This document shows positions 22,664 through 35,162 of a DNA stretch of 64,000 nt, piece after piece. The DNA comes from Zonotrichia leucophrys gambelii (taxonomy: Eukaryota > Chordata > Aves > Passeriformes > Passerellidae). Both the position numbers and the translations under genes were made by a program. Each line of letters opens with the position of its first letter. The stretch's first letter is position 1. The stretch lies in NCBI RefSeq assembly GCF_028769735.1, contig NC_088177.1:38092870-38156869 (forward strand). The letters are read 5' to 3'. The notes under the pieces are model-generated. The model saw only the letters and a program-made list of their open reading frames with translations. It was not told the origin of the DNA and did no database searches.

Positions 22664-25103
22664 CTGCGGGCAAGAGACATCACTCAGAAATGGTCAGGAA
22701 AGGCTCAGTGCTCTCAGAACTGAGCCAGCCTGGGAGTTGTTTGTTTGGCCAGCTTTATAAATGCCCTCTGTGGCTCAGAGGTGCATGATTAGTGCCATCA
22801 GTGTGAAATCAATAAGCACAGCTTCTGTCTTGTGCTGAGCAATGTCTTTCCCTCCCTCCCAGGCTGGGTCCCCCTCTCCTGCTGACTCCATTTACCCATT
22901 TCAGGTGATGCCAGATCAGTTATGACTTGTGTAATGGACTCATTCATTAATATCAATTACTGGGAAATTATTTTTAAATTACACAATAATGGCAATCCTA
23001 ACACTACTATACCTGTTCACCCAGCTCTCCAATTAGTACTAATTCATTAATTCTTCTTGGAATTTATTGTGTTGGCAACAGACAGCCTCATCTCTCTGGG
23101 AACACACTGGGAATGCTTTGCTCACATCCACCACCTGCAGGGTTGTGGTCAGAGGGGAACTGGGGCAGAAATGTCCAGTGGAAGTGTTGCCCCATCCCTG
23201 GCGGTGCCCAAGGCCAGGCTGGATGGGGCTTGGAGCAGCCTGGGACAGTGGGAGGTGTCCCTGCCCATGGCAGGGGTGGCACTGGATGGGTTTTGGGGTC
23301 TCCTCCAACCCAAACCAGTTTGGGATTCCATCAAATGGGCAAAAGTTCCCCAGTGGAAGCTTCTCCCTATCTCCATTAGTGGCTGGAAGTAGATCCCAAT
23401 AACGAAGGAGTTAAACCACTTAAATTTGAGTGTGGTTTTCTATTGATGTGGATCCTCTCTATGCTTTCTTTTGGAATTCTAAGTATTAATTTCAATGACA
23501 TTTCTGGCACTTGGTTTTATGGAGTAATACTGCTTCCAGGATGATGAAAACTGAATAAACCTGTCGGAAATTCTCAGTGTATTGACAGCATAAACAATAT
23601 TGATTTTAGTCTTTTTAGATCTCTCAGTGTTTTTCCACACTTTTCACATTCTTTCCCCTCAATTATTCTGTCTTTCTCACCTATCTTAATTGGGATGTCC
23701 TGGTCTGGCTACAATAAATATATTTAATAGTGCCTCTCAGCTGGCTAATAAACCTCCAGGTATAATTTGAGGTCTGCAGCCTTTTTTCCATTTCAGCTGA
23801 GGAGTTTTATGTTTATGCAGTCTTAGTGGCACAATTAATGTAGGAGCAGCAATAAGCAAATCCAAAATTTAATGCACCTTCAACAAGGTTGATTTTGCTG
23901 CTCTGACTCTTGCTTTCATCCTCAGTGGTTTTATGTTGGGAATGCATCATAAACCAGGCAGAAGTTGGAATGGCACTAACCTGGCAGCTCTGGTGGGAGC
24001 AGGACTTCTACTTTTTCTGGTTTATTATTTTTACTGTGCCAGGTAAATGATGCATGTCCCCTCTAGGGGAGGGGATGTGACCAGTCTGTGCTGGCTGGAG
24101 CCCCCTGTGCCCCCCTCACTGGGCCAAAAGGGACATTTTGAATCTGTTATTCAGCCTCTCTCTGGGTTATTTCTGAAATGCTCAGCAGGGAAGAGCAAAG
24201 CAGGGAGATATGCCAGATAAAAAGCCAGCTACTAAAAAGCTCATGTTTTCAGCTGGCTGCATGGTAAGTTTATATCCAAAGAAGCAGGTATGTGCAAGAG
24301 CAGTTTTAAAAGCAGGGAATATATCAGATTTTGGCACTGTTCTGTAGGAGAGGTCCTGCTCTGGTATAATCCATGAGACATGGATTTTAAATATTTGCTT
24401 GGAGGTGTTTTTTAATTTTTAAAATATATTTTAAAGCAGGTAAAGAGATCATTGGCTGGTTGTGCGGTGCCAGCACCCAAATGATGGAGTCCAGGTCTGG
24501 CTGTTCTTGCACAAATGGGTTTTGGGGTGAATTTCACTGATTGTGTTTGGCACTGTGCTGTTCTCCAGCCCTGCTCCTGGATCAGCTGCTCCCTGTGGTG
24601 ATGCCTCTGTGTTGTGTGAAAAATGGATTTTTAGGGAACACATCACTCTCACTGGATATGGCAGGGCAGAAGGAGAAATCCTCTCAGATCCTCCAAATAA
24701 AATAAGAGTGCTTCAAAGAGCAAGGGTCCACAAGAGGAGGCCAGGTCTGGCAGCACTCTGATTGCTGCATGAGACTGATTTATGGCATGTACACCACAGC
24801 TCAGCCATGAGGGGATTTGGGAAGAGTCTGCAGCCTCCCTTATTGGGATGGAAAATCTGAGAGCCACCAAAGCAGCCAGGTGCTTCTGCACCTGCAGAGA
24901 GGGGGAAGAGGCACCCAGGGCCCATCTCCTGCTGAAATGCTGCAAGTGCTGAGCTCTGCCCACTGCAGTTCACCTGCCTGCAGGGCATGGGCTGCTCCTG
25001 CTGCTGAGTGACAGCACAATGGGGATTTTAATCTGTGTTTGTGGTGAAGGTGAGGAAAACCAAGGCTGATACTGGAGATGTAATGCAGAGAGGCTCTCCT
25101 TAC
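22664..25103 (-). other. IQCA1 intron
   Basis: Contains one plus-oriented CR1 tail (23184-23332). Open frames over 23.04-23.40 kb on both strands are produced by this CR1 and are not genes. Nothing else is recognised. Confidence 0.6.
23184..23332 (+). mobile_element. CR1 LINE 3' fragment
   Basis: Sense: TGCCCCATCCCTGGCGGTGC, GGATGGGGCTTGGAGCAGCC, GTGTCCCTGCCCATGGCAGG, TCTCCTCCAACCCAAACCAG. Confidence 0.85.
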
Positions 25104-25165
25104 CTGCCAGGAGTCAGATCTTTCTCCAGCTCAGATACCTTTTTCTTCACAGCTGCCTTGCTTAC
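25104..25165 (-). CDS. IQCA1: IQCA1 exon: basic linker ending EKDLTPG
   Basis: 62 bp: 20 codons plus AG. Acceptor gtggtcctcag, donor CAG|GTAAGG. Product VSKAAVKKKVSELEKDLTPG, with AG|G completing an arginine across the junction to give DLTPG-R-SIDSLY. The KDLT-x-xR-SI-x-SLY pattern is the family signature at the start of the region leading into the AAA domain. The exon sits 7.8 kb from the previous one. An additional small phase-0 exon inside that intron cannot be excluded, but none was seen. Confidence 0.87.
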
Positions 25166-25384
25166 CTGAGGACCACACAAGCAAGCAGGAGTTAGTGACT
25201 TTAGAACAGATAAATATTTTTGGATGTACTGAAGCCAAGTGAGGGCCAGAACAGCCAATGTTTCAGTGTATGAATGTAGCCCAAAGGGAAAAACCCCAGG
25301 GTCATTTTGCTCCGAGGGAAGAAGCTTCTCTCCTTCCTTTTGCTTGGATATTAAACTTTTTTTTTTTTTTTAATTGGCACAGCT

Positions 25385-25560
25385 GTCCAGGACAGAGGTG
25401 GAAGCCCCAGCCCTGAAGGGATTTAAAAGCTCTGTGGATGTGGCACTTGGGGACATGTTTTAGTGGTGGCCTTGGCAGGGCAGGTTAAGGACTGGACTCG
25501 ATGATCTCTCAGAGACCTTTTCCAGTTGTGTGATTCTTATTCCATGATTTTTCTGGAACC
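25385..25560 (+). mobile_element. CR1 LINE 3' fragment
   Basis: Sense: GTGGAAGCCCCAGCCCTGAA, GGTTAAGGACTGGACTCGAT, GATCTCTCAGAGACCTTTTC, ending GTGTGATTCTTATTCC. Sits about 100 bp from the palindromic AT repeat. Confidence 0.8.
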
Positions 25561-25659
25561 CACTTCTGTGGCTGAGGGGAGACATGGCCCTTGCTCAAGA
25601 AGGAAGCAGGAAGGAAAAGGGTGTGGGGTCCAAGTAGCTGCTCCAGAGACTGTTTATAC

Positions 25660-26035
25660 CTTTTTAAAAAACAGATATATATTAAGTAAATATATATTTA
25701 CTTAATATATATTAAGTAATATATATTTACTTAATATATATTAAGTAATATATATTTAAGTAAATGCATATTTACTTAATATATATTTAAGTAAATATAT
25801 ATTTACTTAATAGAGATTACTTATAAATATTAAGTATATATATACTTAATATATATACTTAAGTATATATATTAAGTATATCTACCTATCTATCTATATC
25901 TATATATATACTTAAGTATATATATTAAGCATATATATATTAAGTATATATCTATAGCTATCTATCTATATCTATATCTATATCTATCTATCTATATATA
26001 TATACTTAAGTATATATATTAAGTATATATATACT
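25660..26035. repeat. Palindromic AT-rich repeat with TATC microsatellite
   Basis: Alternates TTAAGTAAATATATA and TATATATTTACTTAA units, each the reverse complement of the other, then TATC/TATA runs. Such tracts can extrude cruciforms. Confidence 0.9.
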
Positions 26036-27814
26036 GAGGGGAAAAGCTCCTGAGACTCTGGCTATCCACCTAACCACTGGACATCCTTCTCCTCCCTAAT
26101 GCCTCAGGGAAGAAGCTGGAAGAGGTCAGAAAAACACTACCTGCTCTTTTCATCTTTTCACCACAATTTCACCACAGAAAGATTTTTACTCGTGTGCCTC
26201 ATTTCTTTACACCTTACAAAAAAAACTCCTGGCAAACATAAATAAGGAAGATGTGACTCAGGCTTGTCAAGGCCCTCCATTAATTACAGCTCAGGAGCCA
26301 TAAATATGGTTAGGGATAATTAGTAGTGTGGAGAGGGCATCATTAATCCATGTTAGTGCCCACCACTGGTGTCTGAGCTCCTTAAAGCACTTCAGCATTG
26401 CTCCAGTGGAGCTGTTTACACAGAAACCTTGGGGCACCAGGGGATTTCTCCAACAGCTTAAATTTAAGCACGTGCTTAAATGCTTAGTTGAACAAGACAG
26501 CTTATTCTTTCCAAAAGTTTATGTTCACTTTCCTGGGAATACAGTCATTTACTTTGCCTTTTTTATAAGAGTGAATACTTCTGCAGAGCTCTGGAGGCTG
26601 TGTTGTTGAGTTTGAAAAAAATCCTATCCAATTATCTGGAAAATGCTGGGCTTTTTCACAGAATGGATCAGCAGCCTTCAGGAATACATCAATTTCAGGT
26701 TTTTCAAGATAGACACAATGTGAGGAACCTGTGGTTCAATCACCTGTTCCTGTTTGTGATGCCACAAAGATAATGCAGAGGAAAATGCAGCCTAAGCCCA
26801 GCACTACATGGATCAGCTACTGAGAAAAGGTTTGGGTTAGGATAAAGCAAACAACTCTGTATTTGGAGAACTAAACCTTGGGTTTCTTTACATAAATAAG
26901 TTTGGCAGCAAATATTCGTCCAAATGTGCCAGGGGGATTTTGTTTTGAAGAAAAGGAATGGGAAGAAGAAAGCACATGCCATGCTGTTTTAACAACTGTG
27001 GAAATATTGAGGCTGTCACTGGTTTATTTTTGCTGTTCCTCCTGTTTTGTCTTTTTAACTTCTCTTCCAACAAGCCAGAAATTACATATATTTGTGTCTG
27101 ACTGGGAAGAAAAGCTCGTTTCAACCTATGTAAAGACACGAAGCATATGTTGAATTTATTGGCCAACTGGTATTGTCCTCAAGGCAGCTTCACCAATAAA
27201 GTAACTCCAGAGCAAAACAAAAATGAACTGTGTGGAGGAAAAATGTGTTTTCCTAATTAACAACAGCACTTGTGGGGAATTTGGCACAGGCTGAGATGTG
27301 ATAAGAGCAAATATGAATTGTAGACAATGGCTTGTCTCCAAAATGTCTTGCTGGGAACTGCTTTTATTTAGGAAATGATAATGTTTAATGGATGTGAACA
27401 CGCTGCTCATTTAGAATGGAAATCTCTGGCTGCTCTGCCTGCAGTGCCAGCTGAGCTCCTGCGCACCGTGCCCTGACTGGGGCATTCCCTGCTCTGCTGC
27501 CCCCACAGGGTGAGCTGCACCAGGTGCCAGCTGCCAGGGACACTGGGCTCTGTCCTGTGCCCAGGGGGGACTGCTCCCACCCAGCAAAACGTTTTGGGCA
27601 GCTCAGGGGCTGGAGCAGACAAGAGCCTCATTTCAGAGCCAATTCCAGAGCCCTGGCTGCTGCTGGGGTGGCAGCAGGAGGGAGAGGCTGTCCAAATGTG
27701 TCCCTGAGGGGAATGGATGAAACTGGAGGACGTGTGACACCCTTTGGCTGTGATCTCACAGTCCTGTGACACAGGATCACATAGATCACAGCTATGGCCA
27801 CCACAGGAATCATG

Positions 27815-28044
27815 GCATGGCTGGTTTGGCAAATCACACAATGCCACCCCTGCAGGGACACCTTCCACCATCCCAGGCTGCTCCAAGCCCCGTCCAGCCT
27901 GGCCTTGGGCACTGCCAGGGATCCAGGGGCAGCCACAGCTGCTCTGGGCACCCTGTGCCAGGGCCTGCCCACCCTCACAGGGAGGAATTCCTTCCCAATA
28001 TCCCATCTAAACCCACTCTCAGTTGGACGCCATTCCTCCTTGTC
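27815..28044 (-). mobile_element. CR1 LINE fragment, left part of an interrupted copy
   Basis: Antisense: GGACACCTTCCACCATCCC, CAGCCACAGCTGCTCTGGGC, CCAATATCCCATCTAAACCC, CCATTCCTCCTTGTC, where a family-1 LTR begins. Confidence 0.85.
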
Positions 28045-28451
28045 TGTGGAGTTTGTGAGGTCCCCAGGAGGAGGTGAGAGATGAGAATCTGACTCCGTGT
28101 TCTCAGAAGGCTGATTTATTATTTTATGATATTGTATTAAAGAATGCTATACTAAAACTGTACTACAGAAAGAGAAAGCTTAACAAGAATGAAATAATAA
28201 AAACTCATGTCTGACTCCTCAGAGTCTGACACAGCTGGCTGTGATTGGTCATTAATTAATAACAATTCACATGGAACCAATCAAGCATTCACCTGTTGGT
28301 AAACAATGTCCAGACCACATTCCAAAGCAGCAAACACAGGAACAGCAATCAGATAATTACTGGGGTTTTATTGATTCCTCTCTGAGGCTTCTCAGCTTCC
28401 CAGGAGAAAATCCTGGGCAAAGAGGATTTTTCAGAAAACATCATGGTAAAA
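28045..28451 (-). mobile_element. Solo-LTR-like element (family 1), inserted in a CR1
   Basis: 407 bp in reverse orientation. Flanked by a perfect 6 bp target-site duplication CTTGTC (28039-28044 and 28452-28457). It splits a minus-oriented CR1 whose CCATTCCTCCTTGTC reading continues after the element as CTTGTCCCC...AACAAGTCCCTC. It is the only family-1 copy in the same orientation as IQCA1. Confidence 0.8.
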
Positions 28452-28520
28452 CTTGTCCCCTGTTGTAACAAGTCCCTCTCTGTGGTTCTTGTACATTCCC
28501 TTGGGGAACAGGGACAGGAG
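28452..28520 (-). mobile_element. CR1 LINE fragment, right part of the interrupted copy
   Basis: After the LTR the CR1 resumes with the duplicated CTTGTC, then CCCTGTTGTAACAAGTCCCT and TGGTTCTTGTACATTCCC. Confidence 0.75.
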
Positions 28521-28929
28521 GGAAGTGCTCCTGTGGTTTAAGGGAAACAGCAGCAGCTGGTGCAGTTTTTTAGGGGATTCCTTGGATCATGTGAGATGTT
28601 TAAGATGGGAGGTTGAGCAAGTGCAGCTTTGCACTGGGCCTGGGTTGAGAAGCCTGTTCTGGCAGTGCTGAGATAAAACAAGCAGCTTCTGGCACCTTCA
28701 CTGAAAAAGTGTTCAGACAAAGATGCTCCCACTGACTCATTAACTTGCTGAATGAGGGACTCTGCTCTGCCATCCCTGCTGGATTTAGGATCCAAAGAGG
28801 TGACAGCTCCCACAGCTGGCTGAGGGCTCTGGGTGCAGCAGTTACAGGAAATCCAGCAGGGCTTGGGAATCAGAGCCTCCAAACCCAGCCTTTCTTCAGT
28901 TCTCACCCAGCTTCCCTCCTGGCCTCCAT

Positions 28930-29305
28930 TTATATATATATAATCTATCTATATATTTATTTTCATATATATGTACATATAAATATATAGTATTTATATA
29001 ATATATATAAATTTATATTTATACACATATCTACATTTATATTATAATGGTATATAATTATTATATATTTATTTAATTTTATAATAATTATAATACATTA
29101 ATTTATATTTATATATAAATAGAATATTTTTACTTTATTATTATCTATTATGATAGATAAATAATTATTATAATATATAAATATATTATTTATATAAATA
29201 TATTATATATTATTATATATATATTATTATATCTAAAATAATTATATATTATTACATAAAACAATTTACATTTATAGATATAGTTATATTTACAGATATA
29301 TTTAT
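28930..29305. repeat. AT-rich TATA/TAAT low-complexity block
   Basis: About 375 bp of imperfect TA, TAT and TAAT repeats with no clear unit. It follows a normal GC sequence abruptly at CCTCCATTTATATATATA. Confidence 0.85.
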
Positions 29306-29972
29306 ACCTCTTGTCAGTATTTTTGTCACACCCACTTGTGGTTTTCTTGCTTCTGCCCAGTTTCACCAAAAAGGAACCTCCAAAGCTGTGCTGAGGCATA
29401 GCCCAGAAGGAAGTTTTCCACACTTAGGTTCTCATGTCCCCCTTTCCTGGGTTGTTCTGTGTCTTTTTTTCTTTTTTCCCCCTGAATTCTGGCCATGCCT
29501 TTGTGTCTGTGTGGGTGTGTTCATTTCCAATGCATTGCTTTACCTGCACTGGGGATCAGCAATAAATCCTTGGGGGAGCAGAGCAGGAAAAGCAGCACAA
29601 TGGGCTTGGGAGAAAGAGCTCTGATAAGCTCTTAAATGTAACTTCCAGATCAGTGCCTGCCATGTTCCTCCCTCAGAGGACATCCCCTGCCAGCCCTTCC
29701 TCAGCCTGGCCTTTCCCAGTGCTCCCAGCCCCAGCTGGTGATGCTGCCTGGGCAGGGGATGAGCTGCCACTGTGCCAAGAGAAGGAAAATGCAGTAGAGA
29801 GCAGAGCTGACCCAATTCCTCTGTTCCTGTTGTGTCCCCATCCCCTTTCCTGTGACAGTCACGGGACCAGGGGCTCTCTGGAAGAATCAGAGGAAAGCAA
29901 AGTGTGTCTCAAACAGGACACTCTGCTCGATCCCTGGGTGTGGGAAGCGTCCAGCTTGGAAACAGACACAGG

Positions 29973-30344
29973 TCTCATGGTCATATTTTATGAAAAATCT
30001 TTTTTGACAGGATTTTTTTCTCCTGAGAGGCCTCAGAGAAAAAGAAAAACAACAATTATCTGCTGCTGTGGAGTGCAACAGGTGCATCTTTGGTTGGTCC
30101 ATGTGAGTTGTTTCTACTTGATGACCACTCACAGTCCAGCTGTGTTGGACTCTCTTGTCAGTCACAAGATTTTATTACCATTCTATTCCTTTCTTTCCTA
30201 GTCTTCTGATGAAATCCTTTCTTCTATTATTTTAGTATAGTTTTAATGTAATATATATCATAAAATAATAAATCAGCCTTCTGAAACATGGAGTCAAGAT
30301 TCTCATCTCTTCCTCATCCTGGCACCCCTGTGAACACCATCACA
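29973..30344 (+). mobile_element. Solo-LTR-like element (family 1)
   Basis: 372 bp with a perfect 6 bp target-site duplication CACAGG (29967-29972 and 30345-30350). Family hallmarks are GAAAAATC near the start, AACAACAATTATCTG, TTTAGTATAGTTTTA, AATAATAAATCAGCCTTCTG and a final CACCCCTGTGAA...CACA. The first bases read TCTCA rather than TGTCA, so the terminal TG has probably mutated. Confidence 0.8.
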
Positions 30345-30507
30345 CACAGGATCTGTGACTCCAGTAACAGCACTGTGCTTTATTCACTATTAGCTGCAAT
30401 CTAATAATTTTGCTATTTCCACATCAGTCTGCTGCTCTGGAGACCCACTTGTCATGAGAAGAACAATTTTTTTCACCCAAGTTTGTTCTTCCACACAGCT
30501 GCCAAAT

Positions 30508-30640
30508 GGAGGATTTGTAGTTTTACAAAGTTTATAGAGAGAATAGCTCTTGTAGGTGAGTAATCTTAATTTCAGCACTGAGAATGGTGGGGATGGAGGA
30601 GGATGGGGTATTTTGGCAATGGAAGACACTCCAAAGAAAC
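30508..30640. repeat. Duplicated 130 bp segment, copy 1
   Basis: GTTTTACAAAGTTTATAGAG, TCTTGTAGGTGAGTAATCTT, AATTTCAGCACTGAGAATGG and TGGGGATGGAGGAGGA recur at 35163-35292. Confidence 0.9.
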
Positions 30641-32973
30641 TCCTCTTATCTCCAGGAGCTCTAAGAGCAGCTCTTGGTAGGGCTAAGAGCTGAGCCAAGA
30701 GTCAGCTTTTAGCAGTAAGTGGTATTTGAAGATTTGGGAATCAGTGATAAAGAGCTCATGGAAATAAAGGAGTGGCTCTGGATAGGCCTGAAGATGTTAT
30801 ATCTTGTTTTTCTTAAATCTAAGACCTGAGATGTCTGGAACACTCAAATTTCCCTTCAGATTCCAGTTCCAAAATGTCCTTGCTGTATTCCCCACAAAAG
30901 GGATTTTAAAACTCAGATTGGTTCTTGTGGGTCAGGCAGATTTTTTTGGTTTTAATATGGATTTGACAGAAATTTTCTGAGTTGAGAGCTACTCATCTTA
31001 AGGCTTGGGAAGGCACAGAACCTCTGGTAGGGATTATTCCCTGACAAAGAGAGCAGAAGAAATTGCTCCCTAAAACAGAGGGAAGGGCCAAATGTGGCAT
31101 CAGGAATTTGGGATAATGGTCTCTAGACACAAAATTCCACCTGTAAAAGCTCTCCTGAAGAAATTCCCCTTTTATTGCCCCTTGCCCACTGCCAGAGTGC
31201 AGGAGAAGGTCTGATTCCTCTGAAGAATATTGAATTCTCCTGAGAATGCAGAAAATCCCCTTTGTTTTTGGGCAGGGGAATGTTTCACACTGAACTCAGC
31301 CACACTCCTGGCTACAATGAGAACCTGAACCTGTTATTTTGTGCTGCATAGCTGAGGGGAGACATATGGGACCTCTAATGTTGCTTGAAAAACTAGAGAT
31401 TTTTTTTGCTGAATAATAAATTAATGAGCTATTTCCAAAACTTTCCAGCTCATATTATTCTTATTATCTAGAGCAGGTTATCCTGAAGCAGATCTGCAGT
31501 CTGTGTGCACAGGTATGCACTGGTTTGGTTTATGGCTGAGATATTTATGCAAACACTAATTGGAAAAAGCCTTTGCCAATGCTGAATGGACATTTTAAAT
31601 GGTTTTGCACAGGGGAGATGTGTTTTGACTTAAACTGCACCCATCCCTCAAATAGAACTGTTTTGGCTTGGGTGGGGTTATTTTAGATGAAATCTTTAAG
31701 GAATTTCTATTATCTAATTAGTGCTTCTTTCCCTGCCTCATTCTCTCAGGCTACTGGCATAACTTGGAAAGATAAAAGTTAAATAATCTCCCTCCACCCT
31801 AAGCTATTCCAACAGTACATTGAAGGGAAAAAAACAAACCCAACCCAGCCCTAAGATAAAGCTCTGTAATTCCAATGGGACATTTTGCAGCAGGGCACTG
31901 ACCAGCTGATCTAAATGTGGCTGCCCATGAAAACTTGGGGGAGATTGTTGCAATATTTTGTCTGTCTGTCTTAAGCCCCCCCCCTATTTTTGAAGCAGAT
32001 TTAGGAATCCAGTTGGGATCAGCTTTCAGAGCTGCCCCAGTCTTTTCTTATTAGATTGTCCCTGGAGGTTTGTCAGGTGAAAGAGCATTTTTAAAGATAA
32101 TTTGAGTAGAAGTAGAGCAACAGCAAGTATTTGCATGCTAAAAGGTATTACAGAAATGAAATACAGCATGAGATTAGGGCTGGCTATTTGCCCTGAGGGT
32201 TTTAAGTGGATCTGCTGATTGAGTGGTGGGCTGTAAGCTCTGAGTGATTTTGCACTGACATGATCTCTCATTTAAATGCTTTGGTAAGGAATTTTAGAGA
32301 ACCACAAGCTGTGGAATTCTTCATATGATAATGCTGTAAAACTAGATGTGAACATGACATGTGCTGTGTTTTGGGGAGGGTTTAACCTATTTTTTATGCC
32401 TAAATAAACTTGGCTTAATTGCAAATTCCCAAACCCTTCAAGAGGATGTAGTAACATAATGAGTACCTGGCTGTGTGTGATCTATGTGGTGTTACAGACA
32501 AATGAAAGGTTACATCAAAACATTCAGAGGGAATTTTTTGGGTGTATGGTTTTGAAACATAATAACCAGCCCTTATTCAGGAGGAAAACAGCCAGCAGCT
32601 GGAAAACTCACCGGCCTCCAGATCCCTGTTTTCCTTGGAAAACTATAAATCTGAACTGGTCAGGCTAAAGAGAGGGATTGCTTCCATTCTGCTGTTTGAC
32701 TGCATCCAAGGATTTCAGGAAGGTGAAAATCTGAACTACATTGCAGTGATTTATCTCTGGAACATCTCAACTTGCCCTAAGCAATATTTATACCAGTTAA
32801 AGAGCAAAAGCTAATGGAGAAGGTCCTGGAAATAGCCACAGGTGAAGAGATTTTCAGATGTTCCTGATGTGAGATTCAGTAAATGTTATGGGGGGACATT
32901 TTGATGATTGTCCCTGAGGTTTGCACTGATGGAATTGAGGCTGCCCCTCAATTCCCCACCTTGCTGCTCTTAC

Positions 32974-33066
32974 CTTCTCTTTGACAGCTTTGACCTGACC
33001 TGGACCTGTCTCTCCATCCACAGCCTCTTTGACTCTCAGCAGCTTCTCCTGCATCACTACATCGAC
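32974..33066 (-). CDS. IQCA1: IQCA1 exon: helical linker (VDVVMQEKLLRVKEAVD)
   Basis: 93 bp, 31 codons, phase 0 at both ends. Acceptor tgtcttgggcag, donor AAG|GTAAGA. It reads VDVVMQEKLLRVKEAVDGET and ends QVKAVKEK. Relatives have a comparable VDE-x-M-x-QEL...LRLAVDRE helix followed by a lysine-rich tract, so both content and order agree. The basic tail here is short compared with the long poly-lysine tract I recall for mammals. Confidence 0.88.
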
Positions 33067-33246
33067 CTGCCCAAGACAAACACAGAGGGACCTTCCTCAG
33101 CTTTCTGTTCAGCTGAACAAGCACACAACAGCCAGCAGGGACTCTGGAGGGAGGGAAGGGCTGTGCCAGGGCCAGTTCTTGCAGCTGGAGAAAAATCTCC
33201 CCAGGTAATGCACGTGAGCAGTGTCCTCTTGCTACTGTGAGCTCAC

Positions 33247-33353
33247 CTGCACTCTGATCTCCTCCACCACTTCTCCCCGTTCCCCTGCTCTGATCAGCTC
33301 TGGGTCATGATCCTGGAGAAAATCTGCTTTGTTATCTCTGTTCTCCCAAAAGA
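33247..33353 (-). CDS. IQCA1: IQCA1 exon: WENRD / HDPELI segment
   Basis: 107 bp: two bases closing a split valine codon, then 35 codons from FWENRDNKADFLQDHDPELI to EIRVQ. Acceptor follows an unusually long minus-strand T-rich tract ending ggctaacag; donor is CAG|GTGAGC. The WENRD...DPELI...EIR-x-Q block is a recognisable conserved helical region of the IQCA family that precedes the AAA domain. Only 180 bp of intron separate it from the next exon, the shortest intron in the gene here. Confidence 0.9.
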
Positions 33354-33523
33354 CTGTTAGCCAAAAGAAAGAAAAAAAAAAAAGGGAAAAGTTACAGAAG
33401 CCATTGGTTTCTCCAGCTGCTTCTGGAGGCAAAAGAAAGGGTGGTTGTAGGCAACTTTTATTTAATGATGAGCTGCAGGAAGGCAGCAGGCTCTAGGGAC
33501 CCTCACCAAGTTCAGAGCCCTGT

Positions 33524-33904
33524 TGTCATCATGAGATTTTCTGAAAAATCCCTTTGCCAGGATTTTTCTCCTGAGAAGCTGGGAAGCTTCAGCTTCTCCA
33601 TGTTTTGCTCCTCTGGAATGTGGCCTGGAGATTGTTTATCCAAACATATTAATTGCTTTTAATTAATGACCAATCCCAGTCCAGCTGTGTCAGACTCTCT
33701 GAGTCAGTCACAGGTTTTTATTCTTCATTCTTGTCCAGCCTTCCAATGTCTCCTTTCTCTTTCTTTAGTATAGTTTTAGTATAGCATTTCTTATACTAGA
33801 ATATCATATCATAATATAATATCATAATAGATCAGCCTTCTAAGAACCTGGAGTCAAATTCTCATCTCTCACCTTGTCCTGGGCACCCTCACAACCCCAC
33901 GACA
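33524..33904 (+). mobile_element. Solo-LTR-like element (family 1)
   Basis: 381 bp, TGTCATCATG...CCCCACGACA, flanked by a perfect 6 bp target-site duplication CCCTGT (33518-33523 and 33905-33910). It lies 170 bp from the WENRD exon. Antisense to IQCA1. Confidence 0.85.
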
Positions 33905-34078
33905 CCCTGTTGTGTTAGGATCTGCAAATCTTGAGGTTAAGGGATTTCTGCTTTTGCCTTGGCTTGCAGAATGGGAGCAGAATTCAGGAGGATTTTGGGA
34001 TAGTGAGGCTGTGAAGCTGAGAGCCTGGAGCGTGCTCAATCTCCATGAACCCTGGTCCCGTACCTGATTTTGGCATTA

Positions 34079-34128
34079 TTTTATTTTATTTTATTTTATT
34101 TTATTTTATTTTATTTTATTTTATTTTT
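34079..34128. repeat. TTTTA pentanucleotide microsatellite
   Basis: About ten perfect ATTTT units. Confidence 0.9.
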
Positions 34129-35162
34129 TAAATTTATTTCTTTAATTTCATTTCACAGCGCAAGGCTTCAATCTTTTCCATGAAGAAGGCACAGGGGTGG
34201 CTCCCACCCTGAAGGATGTGCTTTCCACCAGTGTCACTTGGCTTGGGGACCAAAGGAAGGGGACTAATTCAACCCACAAATTTCCTTCTTTCATTCCCAG
34301 GAGGCTGAAATATGGGAATAGGGGCACTGGAATGGGAATAAAACCAGCACAGAGCACCTGGAGGTGGGAGAGAGGAGGGAACAGTGAGGGTGACAGAGCA
34401 ATAACCTGCAGCTGACCACAAGGGATGCAAGGCCACACAGACCTTCACTTTTTAAGGGGATTTTAAACTCAATTCAGAAGTTAAAAGGCAGTTAAGCCCA
34501 AAAGAGACAAGACCCACCAGATCCAACCCCTCTGTTTTGAAGTGCTGTGCAAAGGAGAAGTAACAAGAAGACCTAACACCCAGTCACAGTGAATTTGTGG
34601 AACTGGGGATGGAAAAAAAAAGCTGTTTATGATAAAGTACCTAATGATCCTGAGGTGCAGCTCGTTATTTTTGTTGAGGCAAACTGCAATTTTCTCTTTA
34701 GAAAGAAAACTAAATGAAGTCTGACGAGCTCAGTGCATATCTGAGTTCTCTAAGTGTCTGGTTTTAATGGAAACACCTTTTCTCCTACACTCCTTGAGAT
34801 AATTTGAAGGAAGACAATTCATATCTTGCCTTTCAAGCCCTGATTGTATCTTCCTAAATGACAGCTAATCTCCAGCTGTGTGCTAATTCAATTTCCTGAT
34901 GATTTGAAATGACAGTTTTCCACTTTCAGATGTTGGCTTCTGTATGAATCAGTTTTGTACAGATATTATATTTGTACAGACATTCTTTTTGTACAGATAT
35001 TATATTTGTACAGACATTATATTTGATATTCTCCCCTGCACCCCTGGCCTGCTGAAGGCACCATGCAAATTCAGAAGGGTTTTAACATCCAAGTTTTAAT
35101 TAATCCAAGACTGGCTGCTCTTTCCATCCCCCCAAAAATTTTTCAGGGCTCAATTCCAGGCA

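Larger units (their letters stand above)
25166..32973 (-). other. IQCA1 intron of 7.8 kb
   Basis: Contains a CR1 (25385-25560), palindromic AT repeats (25660-26035), a CR1 interrupted by an LTR (27815-28520), an AT-rich block (28930-29305), a solo-LTR-like element (29973-30344) and the first copy of a 130 bp duplicate (30508-30640). No exon is seen in 30.7-32.9 kb. Confidence 0.65.

Noticed and set aside
34148..34195. Minus-strand MEKIEALRCEMKLKK near the TTTTA repeat
   Set aside because: Short, ends in a stop, no acceptor or donor of matching phase, no family similarity.
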